Shown here: piece by piece, positions 1-8,380 of the stretch
Layout: the number at the start of each line of letters is the position of its first letter
Numbering within the stretch: position 1 is the stretch's first letter
Assembly (NCBI GenBank): GCA_002238855.1
Contig: MPND01000009.1
Span: 1 to 64,000 of the forward strand
From: SAR202 cluster bacterium bin90
GTDB taxonomy: Bacteria > Chloroflexota > Dehalococcoidia > Lucifugimonadales > JADFKI01
DNA length: 64,000 nt
Direction of reading: 5' to 3'
Position numbers and translations under genes: made by a program
The notes under the pieces: generated by a model
What the model saw: only the letters and a program-made list of their open reading frames with translations
What the model was told of the DNA's origin: nothing
Databases searched by the model: none

Positions 1-986
1 AGGTTGTAACTCGAAAAGTTGACTCTGTGGTCCGTGACGCGGCCCTGCGGAAAATTGTAAGTACGGACTCGCTGCGAACGGTCTCCGCTGCCTACTTGGT
101 TGCGGCGCACCTCGGATATTTCTGCATGCTGCTTCTCGATTTCCCGCGCGAGAAGTCTTGATCGCAGAACCGCCATCGCCTTTTCCCTATTCTTGTTTTG
201 GGAGCGCTCGTCCTGGCAGGTTGCGACTATCCCGGTTGGCACATGAGTAATGCGAATGGCAGTTTCCACCTTTTGCACATTCTGGCCACCATGACCGCCC
301 GCACGAAAAACGTCAATATCCAGATCGTCGGGCTTGATGTCGATGTCAACTTCTTCGGCTTCGGGCAGAACGGCAACTGTGGCTGCGGATGTGTGTATGC
401 GACCGCTTGACTCGGTTACCGGCACACGCTGGACGCGATGCCCGCCGCTCTCGTGCTTGAGCCTGCTGTAAGCGCCGTTGCCGCGAAGCTCGAACACTAT
501 CTCTTTGATTGCGCCCAGGCCCGTCTGGTTGATGTCTATGACCTCGGTATGCCAGCCGTTTCGCTGGGCGTACCGCGTGTACATACGATATAGATCGGAG
601 GCGAACAATCCGGCCTCGTCCCCGCCCGTGCCTGCGCGAATCTCAAGTATGACATTCTTCTCGTCGTTAGGATCCTTGGGGATAAGCTCTATACGCAGGT
701 CCGATTCAATGCGCTCGATGCTCGCAAGTAGTTCATCCTCTTCTTCTCTCGCCAACGCCATCATATCGGCGTCGGATTCCTCGCGAAGAAGGGCGCGAAC
801 CTCGTCGAGTTGTGTATTCGCGCTGCGGAATTCCCTCGAAAGCTCGACGATAGTCCGTATAGAAGACTGCTCCTTGGCAAGCTTCTGAATGTGAGTGTAG
901 TCGACGGCGATTTCGGGATCGGCCATGAGACCTTCGAGCTCGTCGTAGCGATACTCGATGGCTTCTAGCCGCTCTTGCATGGTCAT
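1..986 (-). CDS. prfA: Peptide chain release factor 1 (3' end beyond window)
   Basis: Reads stop codons UAA and UAG in the ribosomal A site and triggers peptide release. The reverse strand is open from ATG at 986 to the left edge (328 codons). RF1 is usually about 360 residues, so roughly 30 C-terminal residues are missing. The peptidyl-hydrolysis motif GGQ lies in [12 protein letters not shown] (about 241-300), followed by the typical domain-3 text [10 protein letters not shown] and GRVTDHR near the edge. The start follows AAGAGAG about ten bases upstream; an in-frame ATG six bases later (980) is an alternative. The N-terminal half is helical and acidic, as in domain 1. Family assignment is secure from the GGQ context. 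RF1 versus RF2 rests on overall similarity and the absence of the RF2 frameshift start. Confidence 0.95.
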   Translation of the reverse strand, partial: MTMQERLEAIEYRYDELEGLMADPEIAVDYTHIQKLAKEQSSIRTIVELSREFRSANTQLDEVRALLREESDADMMALAREEEDELLASIERIESDLRIELIPKDPNDEKNVILEIRAGTGGDEAGLFASDLYRMYTRYAQRNGWHTEVIDINQTGLGAIKEIVFELRGNGAYSRLKHESGGHRVQRVPVTESSGRIHTSAATVAVLPEAEEVDIDIKPDDLDIDVFRAGGHGGQNVQKVETAIRITHVPTGIVATCQDERSQNKNREKAMAVLRSRLLAREIEKQHAEISEVRRNQVGSGDRSQRVRTYNFPQGRVTDHRVNFSSYN

Positions 987-1019
987 GATTCGTTGTTCTC
1001 TCTTGTTAGACTGGCATGT

Positions 1020-1028
1020 AGTATATCA
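1020..1028 (-). promoter_or_regulatory. Extended -10 promoter candidate for prfA
   Basis: On the reverse strand TGATATACT reads as an extended -10 (TGn plus TATACT), 34 bases before the prfA ATG. No good -35 box is seen 17 bases upstream, which is tolerated for extended -10 promoters. Pattern match only. Confidence 0.35.
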
Positions 1029-1255
1029 GAAGCCCCGCAAGTCTTGAGATGATGCTGCGTTCTGACAAGTTTCACACTGTGTTAATTCAGATGCGGGGCG
1101 ATGCCACTATTCTTGACCTCAGTGAATGTACCGCATAATCTGAATGAAGGGGACGGGACGACACAGCTCAGCCGAGTCGTTCATTGGCCCTGGCAGCGGT
1201 TCTGCTGGCGGAGATAGCTTTCCAACCGAGTTAGAATGTGTAAGGAGGGGTGGAG

Positions 1256-2158
1256 ATGAAGGTACTTGTGGCAGGGTTTTTCGGGTTGGTTGGGACGGGG
1301 GGCCCGGCGGTCCAGCGGTTGGGGTGGGCTGAGGGGCATGAAGTTCTGAGGCGGGTGCGTCGCCCGCCGGCGTCAGCCGATGAAGTGCATTGGGATCCCA
1401 CCGTGGGAAGCATTGATTCTGGCGCGCTGGCAGGCGTAGAGGCGGTGGTGCATCTTGGCGGCGCGAGTATCGCCGGCAAACGATGGAACTCCGAATACAA
1501 GCAGGAAATTCGTGACAGTCGTGTTGATAGCACGCGCCTTCTAAGCGAGACACTAGCGACCCTGCAGCCAACGCCCGCGGTATTTCTCTGTGCCTCCGCG
1601 CTCGGCTATTACTCGGATAGGGCTGATGAGATTCTCACCGAAACTTCGCCGAAGGGCGAGGGATTTCTTGCGGATGTAACCGAAGAATGGGAAGACGCCA
1701 CCTTACCGGCTGTGGAGGCTGGTGTCCGCGTATGCAATATGCGCATCGGCGTGGTGATTAGTGAGAACGGCGAACTTCCTCAGAGCATGCTAACGCCATT
1801 CAAGCTTGGGCTGGGCGGAAAACTTGGAAATGGGCGGCAGCACATGAGTTGGATTCACATTGACGACGTTGCGCGCGCTTTCGTCCATGTTCTAAATACG
1901 ACCTCAATAAGTGGGCCTGTAAACGTCTCCGCACCGACTCCTGTCACCAACGCAGAATTCACCAAGGCGCTCGCGCGTACTCTCTCTCGTCCCGCCCTGT
2001 TCACAGTTCCCGGATTCGCGCTGCGAATGGTGATGGGTGAAATGGCGCAATTCGCACTGGGTTCTACGAGGCTATATCCATTGAAACTGATTGAGAGCGG
2101 CTTCAAATTCAATTGGACTGAGATCGAACCTGCGCTGCGCGACATTCTTGACAGCTAG
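1256..2158 (+). CDS. TIGR01777-family NAD(P)-dependent epimerase-like protein
   Basis: Member of the extended SDR family often called YfcH/TIGR01777; the substrate of these proteins is unknown. From ATG 1256 the product is 300 residues, the usual family length. AAGGAGG at 1242-1248 sits seven bases before this ATG, so it is preferred over the GTG at 1250. The core is typical: AVVHLGGASIAGKRW, SRVDSTRLL, ALGYY, RIGVV and WIHIDDVARAF. The first 35 residues are odd. The Rossmann glycines survive as GFFGLVG, but the helix after them (TGGPAVQRLGW...) does not look like the family's usual small-residue and leucine pattern and is encoded by a very G-rich stretch. This could be local sequence error or real divergence. 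It stands alone and converges with the deacetylase gene 20 bases downstream. Confidence 0.85.
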   Translation: MKVLVAGFFGLVGTGGPAVQRLGWAEGHEVLRRVRRPPASADEVHWDPTVGSIDSGALAGVEAVVHLGGASIAGKRWNSEYKQEIRDSRVDSTRLLSETLATLQPTPAVFLCASALGYYSDRADEILTETSPKGEGFLADVTEEWEDATLPAVEAGVRVCNMRIGVVISENGELPQSMLTPFKLGLGGKLGNGRQHMSWIHIDDVARAFVHVLNTTSISGPVNVSAPTPVTNAEFTKALARTLSRPALFTVPGFALRMVMGEMAQFALGSTRLYPLKLIESGFKFNWTEIEPALRDILDS

Positions 2159-2178
2159 GTCAAGATGTCGTCATTCGA

Positions 2179-3306
2179 TCATCTCAGGCCAAGTGTGCCG
2201 AATACCAGCCTCTGGACCGACTGAGTTCCCGCCTCGGCGAATGTTCTCGCGTCTCGCACCATGTCTGCCTGAATTGGCAGCTCATCCAGGTCCCTGAGTG
2301 TGGTCACCCCATACCTTTCCGCATACTCTGTCGGAATCTCCGCCGACAGGTGCTGCTCGGACATGACTGCAAAGTCCAGCGCCCACCCCCGCGCTACAGC
2401 CTGCAAGTCGTAACCGCCACCACCGAGGGCAAGCCATTTGCCAATACCGAGTGAAGCCAGTTCTTCCACTGCCGCAGCGTGGCCCTGCACAGAGAGGGCA
2501 AGATGCGTTATAGGGTCTTTGAAGTGCGAGTCGATGCCCAGCTGCGTTACAAGGACATCCGGCTGGAATCTCTGCAGAAGCGGCATCGCCACCTCGCGCA
2601 AGGCCCACAGATAGACCTCGTCAGTGGTGTAAGGATATAGGGGCATGTTCACGGAATATCCCCTGCCTCTGCCGGCGCCAATCTCCTGTGTGTGCCCCGT
2701 TCCCGGGAATAGAAACGCGCCCGACTCATGGAGAGAAATCGTCATCACGGCATCCGAGTCATAGAAGGCATGCTGCACACCGTCACCGTGGTGGCAATCA
2801 ATGTCCACATAGGCGACCCTCATACCCTCTGCCACCATCCGCTTTATTCCGATTACAGGGTCATTGAACACGCAGAATCCGTAAGCGTAGGAGGGCATTG
2901 CATGGTGTAGGCCACCCGATATGCTGAACGCTGCATCCGCTTCACCTGAGAGCAGCAGTTCCACTGCCGTCATCGTCGCCCCCGTGGACAGAACTGCGGC
3001 GTCATATATTCCCGAATATGCGGGGTTGTCGCCAGGTCCGAAGTTGAACCTTCGTTGATCAACAGTGGCATCGTCTTCGTTTAGCCGCCGCACAGCCTCG
3101 ATGTATTCAGCGGAGTGATACCACATCAGCTCCTCTAGCAAGGCTTCGCGTGGCGCGACAACTGACGCGTGTGACGCATCGAAGGCGCCATAGCCATCCA
3201 GTAGCTCGTATGTGTACCGGAGCCGCACCGGTTTCATGGGATGCGTCTCGCTTAGCGTGTGCCGCGTGAGCTCGTCAGCGTATATGAACGCCGTCCTTCG
3301 CGCCAT
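2179..3306 (-). CDS. AcuC/HDAC-family deacetylase
   Basis: Zinc-dependent deacetylase of the class I/II histone deacetylase superfamily; bacterial members include AcuC and acetylpolyamine amidohydrolases. The 375 residues carry the whole catalytic set: His134-His135 in GGLHHAMPS, the metal ligands in VDIDCHHGDG (Asp170, His172) and Asp259 in QLGIDSH, and the tyrosine of GGGGYDLQA. The start ATG is preceded by GGAGAG. Only two bases separate it from the stop of the upstream metallo-hydrolase gene, so the two are co-transcribed. The overall pattern (HASVVAPREALLEELMWYH, DNPAYSGIYDAA) favours AcuC-like protein deacetylation over polyamine substrates. No acetyl-CoA synthetase is adjacent to confirm an AcuC role. 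Confidence 0.88.
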   Translation of the reverse strand: MARRTAFIYADELTRHTLSETHPMKPVRLRYTYELLDGYGAFDASHASVVAPREALLEELMWYHSAEYIEAVRRLNEDDATVDQRRFNFGPGDNPAYSGIYDAAVLSTGATMTAVELLLSGEADAAFSISGGLHHAMPSYAYGFCVFNDPVIGIKRMVAEGMRVAYVDIDCHHGDGVQHAFYDSDAVMTISLHESGAFLFPGTGHTQEIGAGRGRGYSVNMPLYPYTTDEVYLWALREVAMPLLQRFQPDVLVTQLGIDSHFKDPITHLALSVQGHAAAVEELASLGIGKWLALGGGGYDLQAVARGWALDFAVMSEQHLSAEIPTEYAERYGVTTLRDLDELPIQADMVRDARTFAEAGTQSVQRLVFGTLGLR

Positions 3307-3308
3307 AT

Positions 3309-4109
3309 CTAGCTCTCCAGTAGTCGCAAGGACTCGCGCCCAAGCTCCAGGTGCAGGTCCGCGTCGGCGACGATGAAGTCCTGTCCAGACGATCTGGATA
3401 TCTCAGCAAGTTCGCTCCGCACCGCTTCCTCCCATGCCGGGTTGATGTGAGAAACGATGACTTGAGGCACTCGGTTGTGAATCGCCCTGAATCTTTCCAG
3501 TTCGTCCAACAGCATATTCGGTGTCAAGTGTCCGGCTGCCCTCGCTCCTGCCTCATTCTTGTTGCCGAATGTGACTTCTGTCAGCAGCACATCGGGTTCA
3601 ACATGCTCCCACACGTCGCCTAGCCCACGGCCTGTGTCGCCGGTGTAGAACAGTCTCATCTGACCATCGGAAACCTGAAAGCCTGCTGCCGGTACCGAAT
3701 GGGGCACTGGCGCGGCCATCGCCTCATATCCAAGCACCCTGAAAGGCTTGTAAAACTCCACCGCATGCATCCTGAAAGTTGGCGTCTCAATGCTAGGGGA
3801 ACTCAGAAAGTCTGGGAATAACCTACCGGTCATCAGCGTTTCCGTGACGGCATCAACAGTGTCTTGAATAGCGTACACATCAATGGTTACTCCTGCGTTG
3901 CGGACGGCAATTCCCAGCGGAAGCAGGTCCTTTACATGGTCAAAATGCCTGTGCGATAGGATGATCGCTGGGATTCCCTGCAACTCGTCCTGCGTAAGCG
4001 AGCGTGTTAACGAGCCGGCATCCAGCGCAAGCACGCCGTCAATCAGATGGCTTTCCATCCTCGTATGACGGCTCTCCACATTGTGCGCGCCAAGCACTCT
4101 AAGTTTCAT
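3309..4109 (-). CDS. Metallo-beta-lactamase-fold hydrolase
   Basis: MBL-fold metal-dependent hydrolase of 266 residues, resembling the RNase Z / class II cyclic-nucleotide phosphodiesterase branch. The metal motif is SHRHFDH (His53, His55, Asp57, His58). Later ligands are likely in PVPHSVPAAG, FYTGDTG and VSHINP. The N-terminus (MKLRVLGAHNVESRHTR) suits the short first strand of this branch. AGGAG lies just before the ATG. It sits between the F420 reductase and deacetylase genes in one leftward run. The substrate cannot be told from sequence; tRNA 3' processing is unlikely because the RNase Z exosite arm is not evident. Confidence 0.8.
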   Translation of the reverse strand: MKLRVLGAHNVESRHTRMESHLIDGVLALDAGSLTRSLTQDELQGIPAIILSHRHFDHVKDLLPLGIAVRNAGVTIDVYAIQDTVDAVTETLMTGRLFPDFLSSPSIETPTFRMHAVEFYKPFRVLGYEAMAAPVPHSVPAAGFQVSDGQMRLFYTGDTGRGLGDVWEHVEPDVLLTEVTFGNKNEAGARAAGHLTPNMLLDELERFRAIHNRVPQVIVSHINPAWEEAVRSELAEISRSSGQDFIVADADLHLELGRESLRLLES

Positions 4110-4172
4110 GTGTTCTCCTAGGTGAGCGACTGATTCTGCGGTGGGAATCCTATGTGTGGAGTCGTGGCTACG

Positions 4173-4817
4173 CTATATCCCCACGATCCTGATCATGGAA
4201 TGCGCCTTGTAGATGCGATTGATGTTCAGCAACAGGGCGGTCAGGTCCTCGCAGTATCGCGCGTTCTCCAGACCTCCGCCGTCAACTCCGCGCGCACCCT
4301 TGATTGTCTCCGCCAATCCGATGACCTTGCCCTTGGCTACCCCGTCATCTCCGAAAACGACGATGTCTGTGTCCAATGGCCTGTTGGGGATAAGAAGCTC
4401 CTGAGCGCTCACATTGTGGAATGCCGCTGTGTGAATAGCATCGGGAACAATCTCGCGAGCCTCAAGTGCTGCCGAGCCTGCCTCCACCCTGATTGCGCTG
4501 GCATTGCCTTTGCTGAATGTCAGGGGTGCAACGACGTTTATGATGAGCTTACCTCTCAGCTCCTCGGTGAGGGCTTCCAACGTCGGCCTCTGCGCTGAGT
4601 ACGGGACTGCCACCACCACGATTTCCGAACGGCTCGCAACATCCGCATTCAGGCCACCATCAATCGAGATGGATGGTGAAATCTCGCGCACGCTGTCTGC
4701 CGCTGCCTGCGCGCGCTCTGCGTCACGAGAGCCTATGAGTACATCCTCGCCAGCAAGGGCGAATCTGAGAGCCAGGCCACGCCCTTCAGGGCCAGTCCCG
4801 CCAATAAAACCTATCAT
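4173..4817 (-). CDS. npdG: F420-dependent NADP reductase (NpdG-like)
   Basis: Transfers hydride between coenzyme F420H2 and NADP+. The 214-residue protein starts with the dinucleotide-binding loop MIGFIGGTGPEGRGLALR, then SRDAERA, which suits NADPH phosphate binding, and VVVAVPYSAQ. The C-terminal half (TAAFHNVSA, GVDGGGLENARYCEDLTALLLNIN) matches the F420-binding part of the archaeal and actinobacterial Fno family, which is of similar length. AAAGGTG precedes the ATG. It lies 44 bases downstream of hisS. Its presence implies that the organism makes or uses F420. No F420 biosynthesis gene is in the window, so that remains inferred. Confidence 0.85.
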   Translation of the reverse strand: MIGFIGGTGPEGRGLALRFALAGEDVLIGSRDAERAQAAADSVREISPSISIDGGLNADVASRSEIVVVAVPYSAQRPTLEALTEELRGKLIINVVAPLTFSKGNASAIRVEAGSAALEAREIVPDAIHTAAFHNVSAQELLIPNRPLDTDIVVFGDDGVAKGKVIGLAETIKGARGVDGGGLENARYCEDLTALLLNINRIYKAHSMIRIVGI

Positions 4818-4861
4818 TTGGTAGCACCTTTCAGATCTTAAGCTCTCTCGCTTATGGTGGC

Positions 4862-6220
4862 TTACGAGAGGTGACGCGAGATCTCACCCGGCAAATCAGA
4901 CAACGCGACAGTGTATTCTTCGCCCGCATCCAAGTCTCTGAACTTTATCTGTTCGCGCTCCAAATCTTCGGGGAGTGGAATAACCGCGAACTTGAACCCC
5001 TTGCGCGAGGCATATCTGAGCTGCCTTCCGAGACGGGTCTGCTCGAAGAATATCTCAGTGTTGACATCGGCGCCCCGTAATGAACTGGCGATTTCGATTG
5101 CTTTCGCTAGGAGACTCTCGTCCGGCGTAGTAACCAGCACCTGAGCAACGGACGCTCCACCTCCCTCCACGATCCCTGCCTGCAGGAGTTGCGAGAAAAG
5201 GCGAGTCAGGCCAATGGAGATGCCCACGCCCGGCATCGCCTTGCGGATGAAGTAGCTTGCCAGGTCGTCATATCTGCCGCCCGAGCAGATGCTGCCAAGT
5301 TGAGGATGATCGTCCAGGCGCGTTTCGTAGATTGTACCTGTGTAGTAGTCTAAACCTCGGATGATTCCGATGTCCGCAGTCACATTTTCCTCGGCGATGC
5401 CAAATTCAGCTGCATGCTCGAACACGGTTGCCAGTTCATCGACACCTTGCTGGAAACGTTCTCCGCTATCAATCGTGGAGAGAATGTCCAACACCTCCGC
5501 CGGGCTGCCGCTCGTCTGCACGATGGCGAGTATGTCATCAGTCGCAGAATTGCCGTTCTCAAGACCGTCCAGTGCCTGCAAAAGGGGATCTGTGCCCTGC
5601 CTCTCGATCTTGTCGGCCTCCCGCAGAATTATTGCTGCATCACTCTCGGCAAAGCCAAGATGATCAAGGTATCCGGTGAGTATCTTGCGGTTGCTGATCC
5701 TGATCGTGAAGTCGCCTATGTCAAGGCTGTTAAACACATTTGAGATGACTGCCGGGATTTCAGCGTCGGCCAGTAGGCTTAATTTCCCGTCGCCGACAAT
5801 ATCTATGTCACACTGCGTGAATTCACGAAAGCGGCCATGCTGTGGACGCTCACCTCGCCATACTTTCTGAATTTGGTAACGGCGAAAGGGGAATACAAGC
5901 TCGTTATTGTGCTGGGCGACATACCTTGCAAGCGGCACAGTAAGGTCAAAGTGAAGAGAGTAGTCGCGCGTGTCTCCGCCCGACTGTGGATGCAGCCCTG
6001 TCAGGCTGTAGATCTGGCGCTCCGTCTCCTCGCCACCTTTTGCCGTAAGGACAGTGTTGCGCTCCACTGCCGGGGTTTCTATCGGCGAGAACCCAAAACG
6101 CTCAAAAGACGCTCGAATCCGGTCAATCATCTGCTGCTCGACCAGACGCTCGGCCGGGGACCATTCAGGGAATCCGCTGATCGGTGACGGGGTCACTCTG
6201 TTAATTCGGTCAGCACACAT
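4862..6220 (-). CDS. hisS: Histidyl-tRNA synthetase
   Basis: Class II aminoacyl-tRNA synthetase that charges tRNA-His. From ATG 6220 it is 452 residues. Motif 2 is in WRGERPQHGRFREFTQCD, the HisRS-specific block is RGLDYYTGTIYE, and motif 3 is GVGISIGLTRL. The C-terminal anticodon-binding domain covers about the last 95 residues (QVLVTTPDE onward). The frame stays open for 41 more codons upstream, but AAGGAG lies before ATG 6220 and the usual family N-terminus (ITPSPISGFPEWSP, AERLVEQQMID) begins there, so the shorter form is chosen. It is probably the first gene of the leftward hisS-npdG-MBL-deacetylase run. Confidence 0.95.
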   Translation of the reverse strand: MCADRINRVTPSPISGFPEWSPAERLVEQQMIDRIRASFERFGFSPIETPAVERNTVLTAKGGEETERQIYSLTGLHPQSGGDTRDYSLHFDLTVPLARYVAQHNNELVFPFRRYQIQKVWRGERPQHGRFREFTQCDIDIVGDGKLSLLADAEIPAVISNVFNSLDIGDFTIRISNRKILTGYLDHLGFAESDAAIILREADKIERQGTDPLLQALDGLENGNSATDDILAIVQTSGSPAEVLDILSTIDSGERFQQGVDELATVFEHAAEFGIAEENVTADIGIIRGLDYYTGTIYETRLDDHPQLGSICSGGRYDDLASYFIRKAMPGVGISIGLTRLFSQLLQAGIVEGGGASVAQVLVTTPDESLLAKAIEIASSLRGADVNTEIFFEQTRLGRQLRYASRKGFKFAVIPLPEDLEREQIKFRDLDAGEEYTVALSDLPGEISRHLS

Positions 6221-6275
6221 TCGGGTTTCTGCTCCTTGTCGGCGGGGCATTGCCAGCCGCTGTTTGCGATTACGA

Positions 6276-6296
6276 ATTGTATCATGTCCCGCCGGC
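6276..6296 (-). promoter_or_regulatory. Possible hisS promoter
   Basis: Reverse-strand TGATACAAT (extended -10) with a possible TTGGGC -35 fifteen bases upstream. It would start transcription about 50 bases before the hisS ATG. Spacing is short and the call rests on consensus similarity only. Confidence 0.35.
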
Positions 6297-6419
6297 GCCC
6301 AACCCACTCTGCTGCAGACCTGCGTATAAGTGTGCTTTACCATTGAACATTGCCGTTATAAACTCTTGATGAAGCAAACAATTGATTTTCGATGCACCGA
6401 TAAAGGGAGTTTTGCAGGC

Positions 6420-8351
6420 ATGGGTTCTCTTTCAAGTGTATGGCAGCGTATCGGTACTAAGCTTTATCTGGCACTGGGTTTTGCGGTGTTCCTCACGCTG
6501 GTTTCCAGCGCGGTGGGAGTGTACTACTTCGAGCGGAGCGGGGACTTGAACTTCCGGGTGCGCTCTGTATCCGTACCTGCTCTGGAGGCGTCGTGGGCTG
6601 CAGCCCGTGAGTCCGAGCGGCTTCGGTCCATTGGTCTGGCGTTCCTGGCCGATACTGGACCCGCTAGCGCTTCAGTTGAATCCGGCTCCGTCTCGGAATC
6701 TCTTGATCGGCTGGAAGTCGCGCTGAGCACGGCTTCCGGCGCGCCGGAACTGGCTTCGGATGCACAAGCCGTTCAGGATGCCGCCTACGAACTGAGCGGA
6801 GTTATCGACAACCTTTCGGTAAACCGAGAGGCCCTGATAGAGGCCGACAGCAGTGCCGCGGAGCTGAAGAGACGCTTGGACGCCATTTCTGTTGGTGATG
6901 CTTCCTCATTGGCGGCTGTGTCGATCCTGAATCGCGCTATGCTTGCCGATGACGAAGATGATTTGCAGCGCCTCTGGGAAAAGTTCGCCGTCCTTCATGC
7001 TTCGGGCATCGATCAGGCGGCGGTCTCGCTGGCTGACGGTCAGGGAGTCTTTGCATTGCGCGGTCAGCAGTTGGCGTTGCAAGAAAGAGCTGCAGAGCTG
7101 TCAGCATCGTTTGCAGATTCCAACGCTGCGCTTGAAGACACGGTTTCTACATTACTGTCGAGCGCAGGTGTTCAGTCGTCATCAACACTTGGCTTGGCGG
7201 TGAGCACTTTCGACCAGGGGCGACTACTGCTTACTCTTATCAGTGTGGTCAGCGTGATTGCGGCAACGCTAGCGTCATGGATTTGGGTGGGGAACGGTAT
7301 GGTCCGGCGCCTGTCAAGAATGTCGGAGCGTATGCGAAACATGGCAGGCGGTGACTTGGAAACGCCGGTACCCGAAGTCGGAGAAGATGAGATTGGAGAG
7401 CTTGCGAATGCCCTGGAAGTCTTCAGGCAACAGGCACTTGAAGTCCAGCGCCTGAACCTCGTCGAGAAACTGTACGGAGAACTCCGAATAGCGAACGAAG
7501 AACTCAAGCAGATGCAGGCGCGGCTTGTCGCCCAAGAGAAGCTAGCAGCTTTGGGCGAGCTAGTCTCCGGTGTGGCGCACGAGATCAGCAACCCATTGAA
7601 CTTCGTAACTAACTTCTCAGAAGGCTCTCTGGAGCTGTACGACGAGCTATCTGAAATGCTGGAGACATACAAGAGCGGGATGTCTGAGGAAGATCTGGAC
7701 CTGCTGGATGAAATCAGCAATGAAATATCTGACAGCCTGAATCGCGTCTGCGTCAACGGCGGTCGGGCACTCGCGATCGTCGAGAGAATGCGTGCAATGG
7801 GCGTCGAGGGCGGAGAGCCTATTCCGATGGAGTTGAACTCGATGCTGCCTCAGATCGTCAATACCGGCTGCGAGGCGTTCGAAGCTCAATGGAGGGGCAT
7901 CTCAATCGCGCGCGACTTCAAGCTGGATCCGGCAATCGGCGAAGTGCCTTTGCCCGAGCATGACTTCGGTGAGGCGGTTGTCAATCTTGTGTCCAATGCC
8001 TGCTATGCGATGCAAATGAAGAAGGAAGAAGTCGGCGAAAGCTATCAGCCAACGCTCCAAATTTCTAGCCACCTGTACGAAGACGATAACACGGTTGAGG
8101 TACGTGTGCGGGACAATGGTACTGGCATTGCTGACGATGTCGTGGGACACATCTTTAACCCCTTCTTCTCGACACGCGACGGAGCGCTCGGCGCTGGACT
8201 GGGATTGCCCATAGCTGCGGATGTCGCCAGGCGCCTAGGTGGGCATATCACGGTTGAGACAGATTATGGCGAATACACCGAATTCATAATGACCGTCCCG
8301 GCGACAGCTCCCGAACCTGCGTACGCTATGGCGGCAGGTGTGCAGCCATAG
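6420..8351 (+). CDS. Membrane-bound sensor histidine kinase, orphan
   Basis: Two-component sensor of 643 residues. A first membrane segment (about 12-36) is followed by a roughly 230-residue helical extracytoplasmic sensor. The second membrane segment is at about 267-290, then come a HAMP domain (RLSRMSERMRNMAGGDLETPVPEVGEDEIGELA in outline) and a coiled coil. The HisKA domain carries the phospho-accepting His387 in GVAHEISNP, and the ATPase domain has an N box (VVNLVSNACYAM), DNGTGI, a GAGLGL lid and FNPFFST. ATG 6420 follows AAGGGAG; 30 upstream codons are open but lack a ribosome site and a family-like N-terminus. No response regulator lies nearby, so its partner and signal are unknown. 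The all-helical periplasmic region suggests a four-helix-bundle sensor. Confidence 0.9.
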   Translation: MGSLSSVWQRIGTKLYLALGFAVFLTLVSSAVGVYYFERSGDLNFRVRSVSVPALEASWAAARESERLRSIGLAFLADTGPASASVESGSVSESLDRLEVALSTASGAPELASDAQAVQDAAYELSGVIDNLSVNREALIEADSSAAELKRRLDAISVGDASSLAAVSILNRAMLADDEDDLQRLWEKFAVLHASGIDQAAVSLADGQGVFALRGQQLALQERAAELSASFADSNAALEDTVSTLLSSAGVQSSSTLGLAVSTFDQGRLLLTLISVVSVIAATLASWIWVGNGMVRRLSRMSERMRNMAGGDLETPVPEVGEDEIGELANALEVFRQQALEVQRLNLVEKLYGELRIANEELKQMQARLVAQEKLAALGELVSGVAHEISNPLNFVTNFSEGSLELYDELSEMLETYKSGMSEEDLDLLDEISNEISDSLNRVCVNGGRALAIVERMRAMGVEGGEPIPMELNSMLPQIVNTGCEAFEAQWRGISIARDFKLDPAIGEVPLPEHDFGEAVVNLVSNACYAMQMKKEEVGESYQPTLQISSHLYEDDNTVEVRVRDNGTGIADDVVGHIFNPFFSTRDGALGAGLGLPIAADVARRLGGHITVETDYGEYTEFIMTVPATAPEPAYAMAAGVQP

Positions 8352-8380
8352 TCTTCTGCCTTGGCAAGTCTAAACGTCAT

